This document shows, one piece after another, positions 14,249 through 21,067 of a stretch of 26,800 bases of DNA. Location of the stretch: contig DASRUN010000006.1 in NCBI GenBank assembly GCA_035655435.1, positions 1 to 26,800 of the forward strand, given 5' to 3'. The stretch is from UBA493 sp035655435. GTDB lineage: Archaea; Iainarchaeota; Iainarchaeia; Iainarchaeales; Iainarchaeaceae. The position numbers and the translations under genes were made by a program. Within the stretch, counting starts at the first letter, position 1, and each line of letters opens with the position of its first letter. The notes under the pieces were generated by a model, which worked only from the letters and a program-made list of their open reading frames with translations, searched no databases and had not been told where the DNA came from.

Positions 14249-14926
14249 TTACTTGCGGCGGCGAATTGGTTTTGAATAAGGGTGTCTAAAATCAGGAGTA
14301 TGAAGTTCCCCTGGATAGTCAGCAACACCATGGGGGATTAGCCTTATCGTGGGAAAGTGATTTGAAAGAATTAAGTTTTTGTATACGGCACCTACACAAC
14401 CTGCTGCAAGCGAGTAATAAAGAAATTGATCCGTGTTTTTTCGGTCACCATGTTTAGTGAGCCAATCTGATTCATAATCCATTATACGCGCATCTTTTTC
14501 AGCAAAATAAGGTTTTAATTGCATTCCTCCGACAAGGAGTGTTCGAGCTCCAATTTCATGAAGTTTAGCAGATAAACTACTCAATGAACTATCAAAACCT
14601 AACGCATGAACTTTTCCTGAACTATCAAAACCAAATCCTTCGATTACTATTGGAGAAGTCTCTAGCGTAGGAATTATCAACTCAGGATTTTTTCCTTTTA
14701 ATTTATCCTTAAGTTTGTTGACATTTTGATATACTTCAAGCACTATAACAGGAGTTTTCTTTTGAGAAAAAAGTTTTTCAAGGACTTCAAGATATTTTTC
14801 TGAATGCGGTTTGGCAAAATACGGATGAACAATTACTATAAGTTTTCCTTTGGCAGCTTTTACTCTTTCCTTCAACTCAGTCCATTCAGGCTCAGGAATG
14901 TCCTTTAAAAGTACAGGCAGTGCCAT
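14249..14926 (-). CDS. Soluble alpha/beta protein, unknown function
   Basis: 225 residues with alternating hydrophobic strands (KLIVIVHPYF, TPVIVLEVYQ, ELIIPTL, ARTLLVGGMQL) and helices, so probably a Rossmann-like or cysteine-hydrolase-like fold. AAGCVGAVYKNLI with a following IPHGVADY faintly recalls the C-V-x-x-T segment of isochorismatase-type hydrolases. The aspartate and lysine expected earlier in that family are not clear, so I do not assign it. The C-terminus is basic (KPIRRRK). A perfect TATTTAAAT element lies 26 nt before ATG 14926, so it is probably expressed as a leaderless single-gene transcript. There are no functional clues from neighbours. Confidence 0.7.
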   Translation of the reverse strand: MALPVLLKDIPEPEWTELKERVKAAKGKLIVIVHPYFAKPHSEKYLEVLEKLFSQKKTPVIVLEVYQNVNKLKDKLKGKNPELIIPTLETSPIVIEGFGFDSSGKVHALGFDSSLSSLSAKLHEIGARTLLVGGMQLKPYFAEKDARIMDYESDWLTKHGDRKNTDQFLYYSLAAGCVGAVYKNLILSNHFPTIRLIPHGVADYPGELHTPDFRHPYSKPIRRRK

Positions 14927-14947
14927 GCAAGAAAAAGCCGATTCTAC

Positions 14948-14956
14948 TATTTAAAT
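14948..14956 (-). promoter_or_regulatory. TATA box for the 225-residue protein
   Basis: Reads ATTTAAATA on the minus strand, centred 26 nt from ATG 14926. It lies just outside the stop codon of the upstream secreted-protein gene (14958), so it gives the downstream gene its own initiation. Confidence 0.55.
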
Positions 14957-14957
14957 T

Positions 14958-15614
14958 TTATTCCGCGCAAATTCCTTCAACGCAATCGCATTCGTAGAAT
15001 TTGAATGTAACATCCTTTTCAGGGGAACAATAATATTCCTTTAATTGCGAGGCACTTTCACAAACATCCGGAAAAGGCCTTGAACCTTTCATTGTGATTC
15101 CTTGCTCCCCGGAATTATCCCCATCTTCGCTGTAACAATTATCAAAAACCTGTGGGGGCGCGAAGAGATTTCTGAAAAACAGTGAAATGGAATTTATTAA
15201 GCCGGCAGCCCCAAATTTGACAACCGAAACAATTCCAATAGGTTCATATGAAAGTCCTTTGCTATCAAGCTGTTTCTGAATCTCAACTTGAGGATCAAAC
15301 AAGGCCGCGGAAATATTGAGCAAAGCCTCCTCGTTTGCGGTTATGTTTACGGTCGGATTCTCAATCATAGGCTTTTGCACTTCCACAACTTCGCCGTCTT
15401 CGGTTACAACCCCGTACTTTTCCGTTGAACCATCAATTAGATTTATTGTAATATTCATCCTCTCGCTCCCAAAAAGCGTTTGCACTATTTCGGAACCAAA
15501 AAAATCAGGGTATTTTGAAATGAACTCGTTTGCGGCTTCAACATCATTTTCCGCAAAAACAATGCCGGAAAAAAGCAAAATGCATGCAAGGAAAACCAAA
15601 AATTTTTGAAACAT
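14958..15614 (-). CDS. Secreted Cys-containing protein, unknown function
   Basis: 218 residues beginning MFQKFLVFLACILLFSGIVFAEND, a clear signal peptide cleaved near residue 21. The first half of the mature part is beta-rich (NITINLIDGS, YGVVTEDGEVVEV). A mild amphipathic stretch (VVKFGAAGLINSISLFFRNLF) precedes a Cys-containing tail with six cysteines (DNCYSEDGD, DVCESASQ, YYCSPEK, FYECDCVEGICAE), likely disulfide-bonded outside the cell. No family is recognised. I start at ATG 15614; the TTG one codon earlier is less likely. A TTTTAAA element 28 nt upstream fits a leaderless transcript. It diverges from a lipoprotein gene with only 30 bp between start codons. Confidence 0.75.
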   Translation of the reverse strand: MFQKFLVFLACILLFSGIVFAENDVEAANEFISKYPDFFGSEIVQTLFGSERMNITINLIDGSTEKYGVVTEDGEVVEVQKPMIENPTVNITANEEALLNISAALFDPQVEIQKQLDSKGLSYEPIGIVSVVKFGAAGLINSISLFFRNLFAPPQVFDNCYSEDGDNSGEQGITMKGSRPFPDVCESASQLKEYYCSPEKDVTFKFYECDCVEGICAE

Positions 15615-15644
15615 CAAATAAACCTTTCCAGCGAAACGTTTAAA
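15615..15644. promoter_or_regulatory. Interleaved divergent promoters of two exported-protein genes
   Basis: Only 30 bp separate ATG 15614 (minus) from ATG 15645 (plus). The minus-strand TATA-like TTTTAAA overlaps the plus start (about 15639-15645), and the plus-strand CAAATAAAC begins right at the minus start (about 15615-15623). Each is about 26-28 nt from the gene it would serve. The plus element is the weaker match. Confidence 0.45.
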
Positions 15645-16019
15645 ATGGTTTTAATCCCCTTTAAATTCAAGGATGGGAAAAATTTGAACTTAAAAGTTAA
15701 AGAATTTGCACTGCCTTTGACGGCAATAATCGTTTTTCTAATGCTCCTAGCGGGCTGTGGAGGCGGAGGCGGAACCACAACTAAGGGAAAAGTTCAATGG
15801 AATGTAGGAGTAAACAGCGAATACATTGGAGTAATGCAGCCCTCCTTTGCTGTAATAGTTGCTACAGGTTACGATCAAACCGAAAATTCGCTTAACCCTG
15901 CAACATATGATTTCATTGTTTACCATAAAGGGTCAGGGTTAATTCCTGCTTATCCATGCATAATCGGTTCTGTTAAAATTGAAGCAAATAAAACAGTAAA
16001 AGTAAACGGCTACTGCTGA
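15645..16019 (+). CDS. Short lipoprotein, unknown function
   Basis: 124 residues. A polar, basic N-region (PFKFKDGKNLNLKVKEF) is followed by LPLTAIIVFLMLLAGCGGGGG, a lipobox with Cys at 38. Diacylglyceryl attachment there and release onto the outer face are expected. The mature part is about 86 residues, beta-rich (KVQWNVGVNSEYIGV, FAVIVATGYDQ, YDFIVYHKG), with Cys at two positions near the end (PCIIGS, GYC) that may form a disulfide. No family is recognised. The start is ATG 15645; the frame extends to TTG 15606, but that would run through the opposing gene's start. Its signal h-region begins unusually late. Confidence 0.65.
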   Translation: MVLIPFKFKDGKNLNLKVKEFALPLTAIIVFLMLLAGCGGGGGTTTKGKVQWNVGVNSEYIGVMQPSFAVIVATGYDQTENSLNPATYDFIVYHKGSGLIPAYPCIIGSVKIEANKTVKVNGYC

Positions 16020-16045
16020 AATTCAAAATTTTCTTAAAAAATTAT

Positions 16046-16873
16046 TCAATTGCAATTTCCCAAAGCAGCGGTAAAAACATTCCTCGGACCGGTCATAAAA
16101 CCCAATGCAATTATAACAATCTTCACGAAATTCTTTTCATCCCCGTTTTCCATATTTTTGTCAATCAAATGAAGCGCTGCAACAACCAACAGAATTTTTA
16201 AAATAGGAAATAAAAGCGGGCTGAAATTAAGAACCGCGCCGGAAACAACATGCTGTTCTCCACAATTTTTAACATTTGTAATTATTACAGTTGCAATTCC
16301 ATCAATCATTTGTCCCAAAATTGCCAAAGAATTCAATACATCGAATTTGAAATCCGCAAAAAGAAATTTCAGCAGGAAAAACACTACAAGAAGTGCAATT
16401 CCAATCGCAATGCATGTTAAAAGAACGAAAACCAAATCAGGAGAAAGAGACAAAAACATTACAGAGGCGACAATCGCGAGAAACACGCCAAACAAACCAA
16501 ACACTTTTACAAAATCAAACCTTTTTTCAAAAAGCTTTTTTGAAACAAAAAGCGAAACAATCATCAAAAAGAAAAGTCCAATCCACAAACCTGGGGAATG
16601 AGTGTAAAAACCCAAATCCAAAGGATTGATTGATTCCGGAAGCAATCCTGAATCAGTGAAGCTGCGAACTATTGTTCCGAAAATAAAATATGGAAGAAGA
16701 GAAATTGCGAGTTTTGCATCTATTTTTATTTTATTTTTTTTAAAAAACAAGTAAAGAAAATAGTAGAAAAGAACAAACAAGCCCCACAAAATCGGCGCAT
16801 TATACCATTGATAACCGCCATATTTTGACGGATCAAGAACGGAGTGAATAAAATAATTCAAATCAAAATCCAT
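16046..16873 (-). CDS. DUF63 family membrane protein
   Basis: 275 residues with about seven or eight membrane spans. DUF63 proteins are archaeal integral membrane proteins of unknown role. The matching signatures are YNAPILWGLFVL near the N-terminus, LLPYFIFGTIVRSFTDSGLLP (where others have a P-x-x-x-x-G-x-x-R-x-x-x-D-x-G pattern), GQMIDGIATVI in a central helix, and a C-terminal IALGFMTGPRNVFTAALG resembling the family's closing G-x-x-P-G-x-R-D. Polar residues buried in spans (Arg, Asp) suggest transport or catalysis within the membrane, but that is inference. It lies 15 nt downstream of the endonuclease III gene in the same direction and may share its transcript. Confidence 0.8.
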   Translation of the reverse strand: MDFDLNYFIHSVLDPSKYGGYQWYNAPILWGLFVLFYYFLYLFFKKNKIKIDAKLAISLLPYFIFGTIVRSFTDSGLLPESINPLDLGFYTHSPGLWIGLFFLMIVSLFVSKKLFEKRFDFVKVFGLFGVFLAIVASVMFLSLSPDLVFVLLTCIAIGIALLVVFFLLKFLFADFKFDVLNSLAILGQMIDGIATVIITNVKNCGEQHVVSGAVLNFSPLLFPILKILLVVAALHLIDKNMENGDEKNFVKIVIIALGFMTGPRNVFTAALGNCN

Positions 16874-16888
16874 TACAAAATTGTGTTA

Positions 16889-17521
16889 CTAAACCTTAAA
16901 AGCGCTTGGGCAGAAAGAATTTAACTTACATTCAGAACAATTCGGTTTTCGCGCAGAACAAACCTTTCTTCCGTGCCATATAAGCATGTTTGAAAGATTC
17001 CACCATTCTTCGCGCGGAGCTAAATCCATAAGGTCTTTTTCAATCATAACCGGATTTTTGCTTTCTGTGAAACCCAAACGATTTGATAAGCGAGTAACGT
17101 GCGTGTCAACCGCAATTCCTTCCACAATCCCATAACCTTCACTCAAAATGATATTTGCGGTTTTTCGCGCAACTCCGGGAAGTTCCAATAATTCTTCCAT
17201 TGTTTTCGGAACCTTGTCTTTGAACTTTTGATGCACTAGCCCCGCCATTCCTTTGATGTTTTTTGCCTTTGCGCGATAAAAGCCCGTGCTATAAATTATT
17301 TTTTCCAAATCTTTTTGAGAAAGCTTCACAAAATCTTTTGGAGTTTTGTGCTTTTTGAACAATTCTTTTGTAACAATATTCACACGTGTATCAGTACATT
17401 GTGCGGAAAGAATAACCGCAATCGCAAGCTGAAAAATCGAATCAAATTTCAAAGCAGTTCCTTGCGGATGCAACGGTTTGAGGATTTGAATTGTTTTTTG
17501 CATGCGCTCTTTTTGATTCAT
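16889..17521 (-). CDS. nth: Endonuclease III (DNA glycosylase/AP lyase)
   Basis: Nth excises oxidised pyrimidines and nicks abasic sites. In 210 residues it shows the helix-hairpin-helix ELPGVARKTANI with catalytic Lys (K120), the catalytic Asp in VDTHVTRLSNRLG (D139) and a C-terminal [4Fe-4S] loop C-x6-C-x2-C-x5-C (C188, C195, C198, C204). The start is ATG 17521 with GAAGG before it, 4 nt after the methyltransferase stop. The frame continues upstream into that gene without support. The first nine codons are duplicated, with three base changes in 30, 1.1 kb upstream at 18643-18616, next to a TATA box. The [4Fe-4S] loop links it to the Fe-S genes nearby only loosely. Confidence 0.96.
   Translation of the reverse strand: MNQKERMQKTIQILKPLHPQGTALKFDSIFQLAIAVILSAQCTDTRVNIVTKELFKKHKTPKDFVKLSQKDLEKIIYSTGFYRAKAKNIKGMAGLVHQKFKDKVPKTMEELLELPGVARKTANIILSEGYGIVEGIAVDTHVTRLSNRLGFTESKNPVMIEKDLMDLAPREEWWNLSNMLIWHGRKVCSARKPNCSECKLNSFCPSAFKV
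17494..17521 (-). repeat. Direct repeat copy A (5' end of nth)
   Basis: The first codons of nth (ATGAATCAAAAAGAGCGCAT and on). They match copy B at 18616-18643 in the same orientation, with a perfect 20-nt core at 17495-17514 against 18617-18636. Confidence 0.6.
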
Positions 17522-17525
17522 ATTT

Positions 17526-18299
17526 TTACCTTCGCACATCCAAAACAGTTTCCGGTCTTGCGACAAAAATTTTGCCGAGTTCATTCTGATTAAGAAGAGC
17601 AAAAGGTCGTGCAGCCAAAACAACAAAATGATTTTTCCTCAACAGATCAACTATTTTTCTTGTGTTTTTTACATGTGTTTTTAATGAATCGCCATGAGTA
17701 AAAATGAAAACTGAATGAGCATCTGTTTTCAAAACTCTCCTTACTTCTCCAAGTATTTCTGAGAAATGGGGTGAATTCATAAATGTAGTTTGCAATGCCA
17801 ATACTTTGTCTTGAGATTTATCAGGCAAGGGTATTTGAGTGGCAGATCCTTGTCTGATCAGCAAGTTATTCAACCCATTTAATTCATTCAATTTTTCAAC
17901 AAACTTTTGGGCGTGATTTACCATCTCATGTGATATGTCCAAACAATTCATAGTGCCTTTAGGGGTTATATTCGAAGCAATAAAACTCTCAACCACTGCA
18001 GGACCAGAACCTAAGCTTAACACATTGTCCGTTTCCCTAAATTCAACCTCTTTTTGAAGAACCTCTATTTCAAGTTCTCTTAAAACTCTAAAATCCGGAG
18101 AATTCATTCTTCTTAAATACTTGCGTGCAATTGCACTTACATTGGAGCTTGTTTCTTCTAGCGAAAGACTGGAATCCGTTATCCCCCTTCTTTCTCTCTT
18201 TGTCAATTGATCAGTTCTTTTGGTCTCTTTTGGAGAGCCAAGAAGATAGGTTACATGCCTCTGAAAAGCAGTGTTGCCAGGTTTTCCCAATACTCGCAT
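17526..18299 (-). CDS. Class I SAM-dependent methyltransferase
   Basis: 257 residues. A basic, Ser/Thr-rich head (to about 60) precedes the methyltransferase core: NVLSLGSGPAVVESF is motif I, MNCLDISHEMVNHAQKF the strand-2 acidic motif, and KVLALQTTFMNSPH stands at motif IV. VRRVLKTDAHSVFIFT matches the strand typical of Methyltransf_11/25 proteins. Substrate unknown. TTAATTAAT is centred 26 nt before ATG 18299, so a leaderless start is likely. nth begins 4 nt after its stop and probably depends on this transcript. The gene sits between the two copies of the nth-start repeat, together with the DUF2283 gene, so it may be part of an inserted segment. Confidence 0.75.
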   Translation of the reverse strand: MRVLGKPGNTAFQRHVTYLLGSPKETKRTDQLTKRERRGITDSSLSLEETSSNVSAIARKYLRRMNSPDFRVLRELEIEVLQKEVEFRETDNVLSLGSGPAVVESFIASNITPKGTMNCLDISHEMVNHAQKFVEKLNELNGLNNLLIRQGSATQIPLPDKSQDKVLALQTTFMNSPHFSEILGEVRRVLKTDAHSVFIFTHGDSLKTHVKNTRKIVDLLRKNHFVVLAARPFALLNQNELGKIFVARPETVLDVRR

Positions 18300-18394
18300 T
18301 ATAAATAATTGTGCAGTCTATTAATTAAATTTATATGAAATGTAATAGTGACAACTTACAAAACAAGCAATATACGCAGGTATTCGGTGAAAAA
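18300..18394. promoter_or_regulatory. Divergent promoter region, methyltransferase / DUF2283
   Basis: On the minus strand TTTAATTAATAG (about 18319-18330) is 26 nt from ATG 18299. On the plus strand ATAAATAA (18301-18308) would start transcription near 18331, just before an in-frame ATG at 18335. Either that ATG gives the DUF2283 protein 20 extra residues, or translation begins at 18395 behind a GGTGA site. Confidence 0.45.
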
Positions 18395-18610
18395 ATGAAA
18401 GTGAGTTACGATAAGCAGGCAAATGCGCTTTACATTAAGTTCAGCAACGCAAAGTATTTTGAAAGTGATGAAATTAAGGAAGGAATGGTTCTTGACAAAG
18501 ATAAGAACGGTAAAGTGATTGGTTTGGAGATTCTTGATGCATCTGAAAGGCTCCCAAGGAAATTATTCAAAAAGAAGAGTTTTGAACTCGTTGAAAAACA
18601 AATTGCATGA
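18395..18610 (+). CDS. DUF2283 family small protein
   Basis: 71 residues starting MKVSYDKQANALYIKFS, the usual beginning of DUF2283 proteins, which are short single-domain proteins of unknown role. VLDKDKNGKVIGLEILDASER is the conserved second half, and the end is basic (RKLFKKKSFELVEKQ). The family is widespread on plasmids and in accessory regions of bacteria and archaea, and some members sit beside toxin-antitoxin genes, but no partner is visible here. I choose ATG 18395 because it matches family N-termini and has GGTGA 6 nt upstream; ATG 18335 is an alternative. The gene lies in the segment bounded by the nth-start repeats. Confidence 0.75.
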   Translation: MKVSYDKQANALYIKFSNAKYFESDEIKEGMVLDKDKNGKVIGLEILDASERLPRKLFKKKSFELVEKQIA

Positions 18611-18640
18611 GCATGATTTTTGCATGCGCTCTTTTTTGTT
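18609..18640 (+). terminator. Possible hairpin + T-tract terminator after DUF2283
   Basis: GAGC-ATG pairs with CAT-gc-GCTC (18609-18631) with a two-base bulge, then TTTTTT follows. The T-tract and half of the stem are the same bases that make up repeat copy B, so the terminator look may be a by-product of the repeat. Confidence 0.35.
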
Positions 18641-18643
18641 CAT
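18616..18643 (-). repeat. Direct repeat copy B: displaced or duplicated nth start with its own TATA box
   Basis: On the minus strand the sequence reads ATG AAC AAA AAA GAG CGC ATG CAA AAA, encoding MNKKERMQK. nth begins MNQKERMQK. Similarity ends after codon 10, and the frame stops after 26 codons inside the DUF2283 antisense. ATTATTAATAAG (18664-18675) is centred 26 nt upstream of this ATG, a proper promoter position. It therefore looks like the original promoter and start of nth, now cut off from the gene. Confidence 0.55.
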
Positions 18644-18730
18644 TAAAACCAATTAAGCATTTCATTATTAATAAGAAAAGCTAATAATATAATTGACAAT
18701 CATTTTATTGGAAGCAGGGGGCTACAATAT

Positions 18731-19156
18731 TTGAATCACACGATTATACTCATAGGTTCGAACATCAATCCGGAAATAAATGTTTTCGATGCCATTTCTC
18801 TTATTCAAAAAAAGCACAAAATTCTCCACGAATCAAAATTTATGTATACAAATCCGGTTGGGTTTGCAAAGCAACCCGATTTCCTAAATGGAATGGCATT
18901 TATTGCAACGCACATGGATAAAGATGAATTTGAGCAATGGCTAAATGAAACTGAAGCAAAATTAGGAAGACAAAGGACACAAATAAAACCAGGGCCAAGA
19001 ACAATTGACCTCAATCTTGTAACATGGAACGACAAATTTGTGTACGCTGATAAAAAAATAATGCAGGAACGATTTTTCAGAAAAATGCTTTTTGAACTTC
19101 TCCCAAAAACCGAAAAAGTAGCAGGGTTTGAGGTTGAATTAGCCAACAATTTATAG
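18731..19156 (+). CDS. HPPK-like protein (FolK family) with altered metal site
   Basis: 6-Hydroxymethyl-7,8-dihydropterin pyrophosphokinase makes the activated pterin for folate. The family pattern is present: ILIGSNINPEINV at the start, NPVGFAKQPDFLNGMAFI (where bacterial enzymes have PxGxxxQPxFxN), and GRQRTQIKPGPRTIDLNLV. The last motif normally ends D-L-D, whose two aspartates hold Mg2+; here it is D93-L-N95, so one metal ligand is replaced. At 141 residues it is slightly short. The start is TTG 18731 with a GGGGG-containing stretch upstream. Most archaea use the unrelated MptE instead, so transfer from bacteria is likely. No folP, folE or folB is in the window. Confidence 0.8.
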   Translation: MNHTIILIGSNINPEINVFDAISLIQKKHKILHESKFMYTNPVGFAKQPDFLNGMAFIATHMDKDEFEQWLNETEAKLGRQRTQIKPGPRTIDLNLVTWNDKFVYADKKIMQERFFRKMLFELLPKTEKVAGFEVELANNL

Positions 19157-19208
19157 TGTGAAATCTCCCTTGGACAAAGAATTTATAGTTGAATGCAATT
19201 AATTTTTT

Positions 19209-19616
19209 ATGCCCATAAAATATGCTTATGATGAAACCTGGACTTTGCGCTCCAAAGAAGTTGCAGAATCATTAGGATACAAATATGTTATCCCCGAAAA
19301 ACTTTCGGTTGTTAGGAGCTGGGGTTCGAAAACAAAAAGAACAATTGCAAGAATACACTGCATCGGGAAAGTAATGATGCTTGGAATGGGGCACAAAAAA
19401 AGCTTTTATGTAATAGAACTGATTTCCGAAAAATTTGATAAGCAAAGTGAAAATGATAAAATGGAAACAATAATTCACGAATTAATGCACATTCCAAAAA
19501 CATTCGGCGGAGGATTCAGACAACACGATCATGTTTGTTCGCAGAATGTGAAATCTGAATTGGCAAGATATATGAATTTGAAAACGGAAAAGCCGGAACA
19601 GAGCAAATTATTTTAA
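19209..19616 (+). CDS. Predicted zinc metallopeptidase (COG4900-like)
   Basis: 135 residues. The HExxH zinc-protease motif is HELMH (90-94) in METIIHELMHIPKTF, followed by FGGGFRQHDHVCSQ, with H106/H108 as candidates for the third metal ligand. The preceding segment alternates strands (TIARIHCIGKV, FYVIELISEKF), as in the small archaeal predicted metallopeptidases. There is no signal peptide, so it should act in the cytoplasm; substrates are unknown. ATTTATAGT about 25 nt before ATG 19209 suggests a leaderless transcript. Its stop codon shares bases with the stop of the opposing gene (TTAA at 19613-19616). Confidence 0.75.
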   Translation: MPIKYAYDETWTLRSKEVAESLGYKYVIPEKLSVVRSWGSKTKRTIARIHCIGKVMMLGMGHKKSFYVIELISEKFDKQSENDKMETIIHELMHIPKTFGGGFRQHDHVCSQNVKSELARYMNLKTEKPEQSKLF

Positions 19617-20257
19617 GCGGCATCAAAAATTACTAGTGTTTCTGTTTTTGTGTCGAAAAAACAATTTAGTTCATCAACAACATATTTTTCCCTGAAAAGA
19701 ACGGTTAATGCATTTCGTGCTTTCTCATAATGCTGAGGCAAAAGCTTGTTTATTAGTAAATATCTTTTTGGGTCAAGGTATTCCGACACATAGAAACTGT
19801 GTTCTTGTCCGATCTGCGCATAAAGAACGGCAGGAGTCCTGACCTTAATGCCGTTTATTTCACCATTGTTTGCATTAATGAATTTTTGGAAGTCGGATAA
19901 TTTTTCAATGTCATCCTTCACCTCATTAAACGGTTTAAATTTTGCAAAAAAACGCGCCTTATTATATGTAACAAGAAAGGTGCCAAAAGTTTCTGATTCT
20001 TTATCAGACCTACTCCTAGAATATAAATTTGATCCACCGGCTGCACCAAACCAAATCCGCTGAATTTTGACTCCGGAGTCCTCTGCAGAATCAAATTTCC
20101 CCAAAGTTTTTCCGTGTTCAACAAGAAGATTGTAAGCCGTCTGAAATACACGTTTATACTTTGGAACAAGTCTTGTGAAAGCCGTGGAAAGAAAAATGGT
20201 TTTTCCTTTTGCAGATCGTTTACGTAAATCAGGCCAATTTCTTTTTAATTTTGGCAT
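19613..20257 (-). CDS. Soluble protein, unknown function
   Basis: 214 residues with a basic head (MPKLKRNWPDLRKRSAKGK). Mixed alpha/beta content follows (RIWFGAAGGSNLY, FGTFLVTYNKARFFAKF, TPAVLYAQIGQEHSFYVSEYL), then a helical region and a C-terminal LNCFFDTKTETLVIFDAA. The last part loosely resembles the end of kinase-like phosphotransferase folds, but no catalytic HxD or DFG-type motif is visible, so I leave it unassigned. AATTAAATTA is centred about 24 nt before ATG 20257, fitting a leaderless start. It converges on the metallopeptidase gene with overlapping stop codons. Confidence 0.7.
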   Translation of the reverse strand: MPKLKRNWPDLRKRSAKGKTIFLSTAFTRLVPKYKRVFQTAYNLLVEHGKTLGKFDSAEDSGVKIQRIWFGAAGGSNLYSRSRSDKESETFGTFLVTYNKARFFAKFKPFNEVKDDIEKLSDFQKFINANNGEINGIKVRTPAVLYAQIGQEHSFYVSEYLDPKRYLLINKLLPQHYEKARNALTVLFREKYVVDELNCFFDTKTETLVIFDAA

Positions 20258-20379
20258 GACATAAAGAACGTAAGAGTAATTTAATTATCTTTCCGGCATA
20301 AAAGCAATTTGACATTAACCCAAGCCTTAAAAAACTTTAATCCCTAAATCTAATAAACAAAAAAGGAGTTGATTTAAAA

Positions 20380-20985
20380 ATGTTTGAAGTACCAAAATTG
20401 CCATACGCGTACAACGCGCTTGAACCTTTTATTGATGAAACGACAATGAAAATACACCATGATAAACACCACCAGGCTTATGTAGACAAATTGAATGCCG
20501 CTGTTGCAGGAACGGAATGGGAGAAGAAAAAAATCGGAGAAATAATTGCAAACCTAAACAAAGTTCCGGAAGAAAAAAGAGCCGCAGTTAGAAATCATGG
20601 CGGCGGACATTACAATCACACACATTTTTGGGAAATAATGGCTCCGGGTCAGCACGGACACCCTCACGGAGAAATTGCGGAAGTAATAGATGAAACATTT
20701 GGTTCGCTTGATGCTTTCAAAGAAAAATTCAAAAATGCCGCAATAGGACAATTCGGTTCAGGATGGGCTTGGCTTGTTGTTTCAAATAAAAAACTCGAAA
20801 TCGTTGCAACTCCAAATCAAGATAACCCGCTCACAAACGGAAAAATTCCAATCCTTGGAGTAGATGTTTGGGAGCATAGTTATTATTTGAAATACCAAAA
20901 CAAAAGACCAGATTACTTGGACGCGTTTTTCAATGTGATCAATTGGGATAAGGTTGAGCAAAATTACAAGCAGGCAATGAAGTGA
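20380..20985 (+). CDS. sodA: Fe/Mn-family superoxide dismutase, manganese-type signature
   Basis: 201 residues; converts superoxide to oxygen and peroxide. Metal ligands are H26 (KIHHDKHHQAYV), H80 (GGGHYNHTHFW), D162 and H166 (LGVDVWEHSYYL). A Gly in GGGH together with Gln in ATPNQDNP is the pattern of manganese enzymes, whereas iron enzymes carry a Gln in the first motif. So Mn or cambialistic use is likely. It has the strongest ribosome site of the window, GGAGTTGAT at 20365-20373, 6 nt before ATG, so unlike most neighbours it has a leader. The TATA candidate is CCTTAAAAAACTTTAA near 20325-20340. It directly precedes the NADPH-producing pentose phosphate genes. Confidence 0.96.
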   Translation: MFEVPKLPYAYNALEPFIDETTMKIHHDKHHQAYVDKLNAAVAGTEWEKKKIGEIIANLNKVPEEKRAAVRNHGGGHYNHTHFWEIMAPGQHGHPHGEIAEVIDETFGSLDAFKEKFKNAAIGQFGSGWAWLVVSNKKLEIVATPNQDNPLTNGKIPILGVDVWEHSYYLKYQNKRPDYLDAFFNVINWDKVEQNYKQAMK

Positions 20986-21067
20986 CTTTCGTTGCCCCAT
21001 AAATATTTTACTTTGGTAAAACCCAACTTTTTTAATTCATTCAGGCTTAATACTAAAGTGATTTTTG

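Noticed and set aside
14249..14926. Isochorismatase-like hydrolase
   Set aside because: GCVGAVYKN recalls the cysteine motif, but the partner Asp and Lys of the catalytic triad are not clear; left as unknown.
18751..18765. GGTTCGAA T-loop-like sequence suggesting a tRNA
   Set aside because: It lies inside the HPPK-like coding region (the GSN motif) and no acceptor stem or anticodon arm surrounds it. A similar GGTTCGAA at 19323 is inside the metallopeptidase gene.
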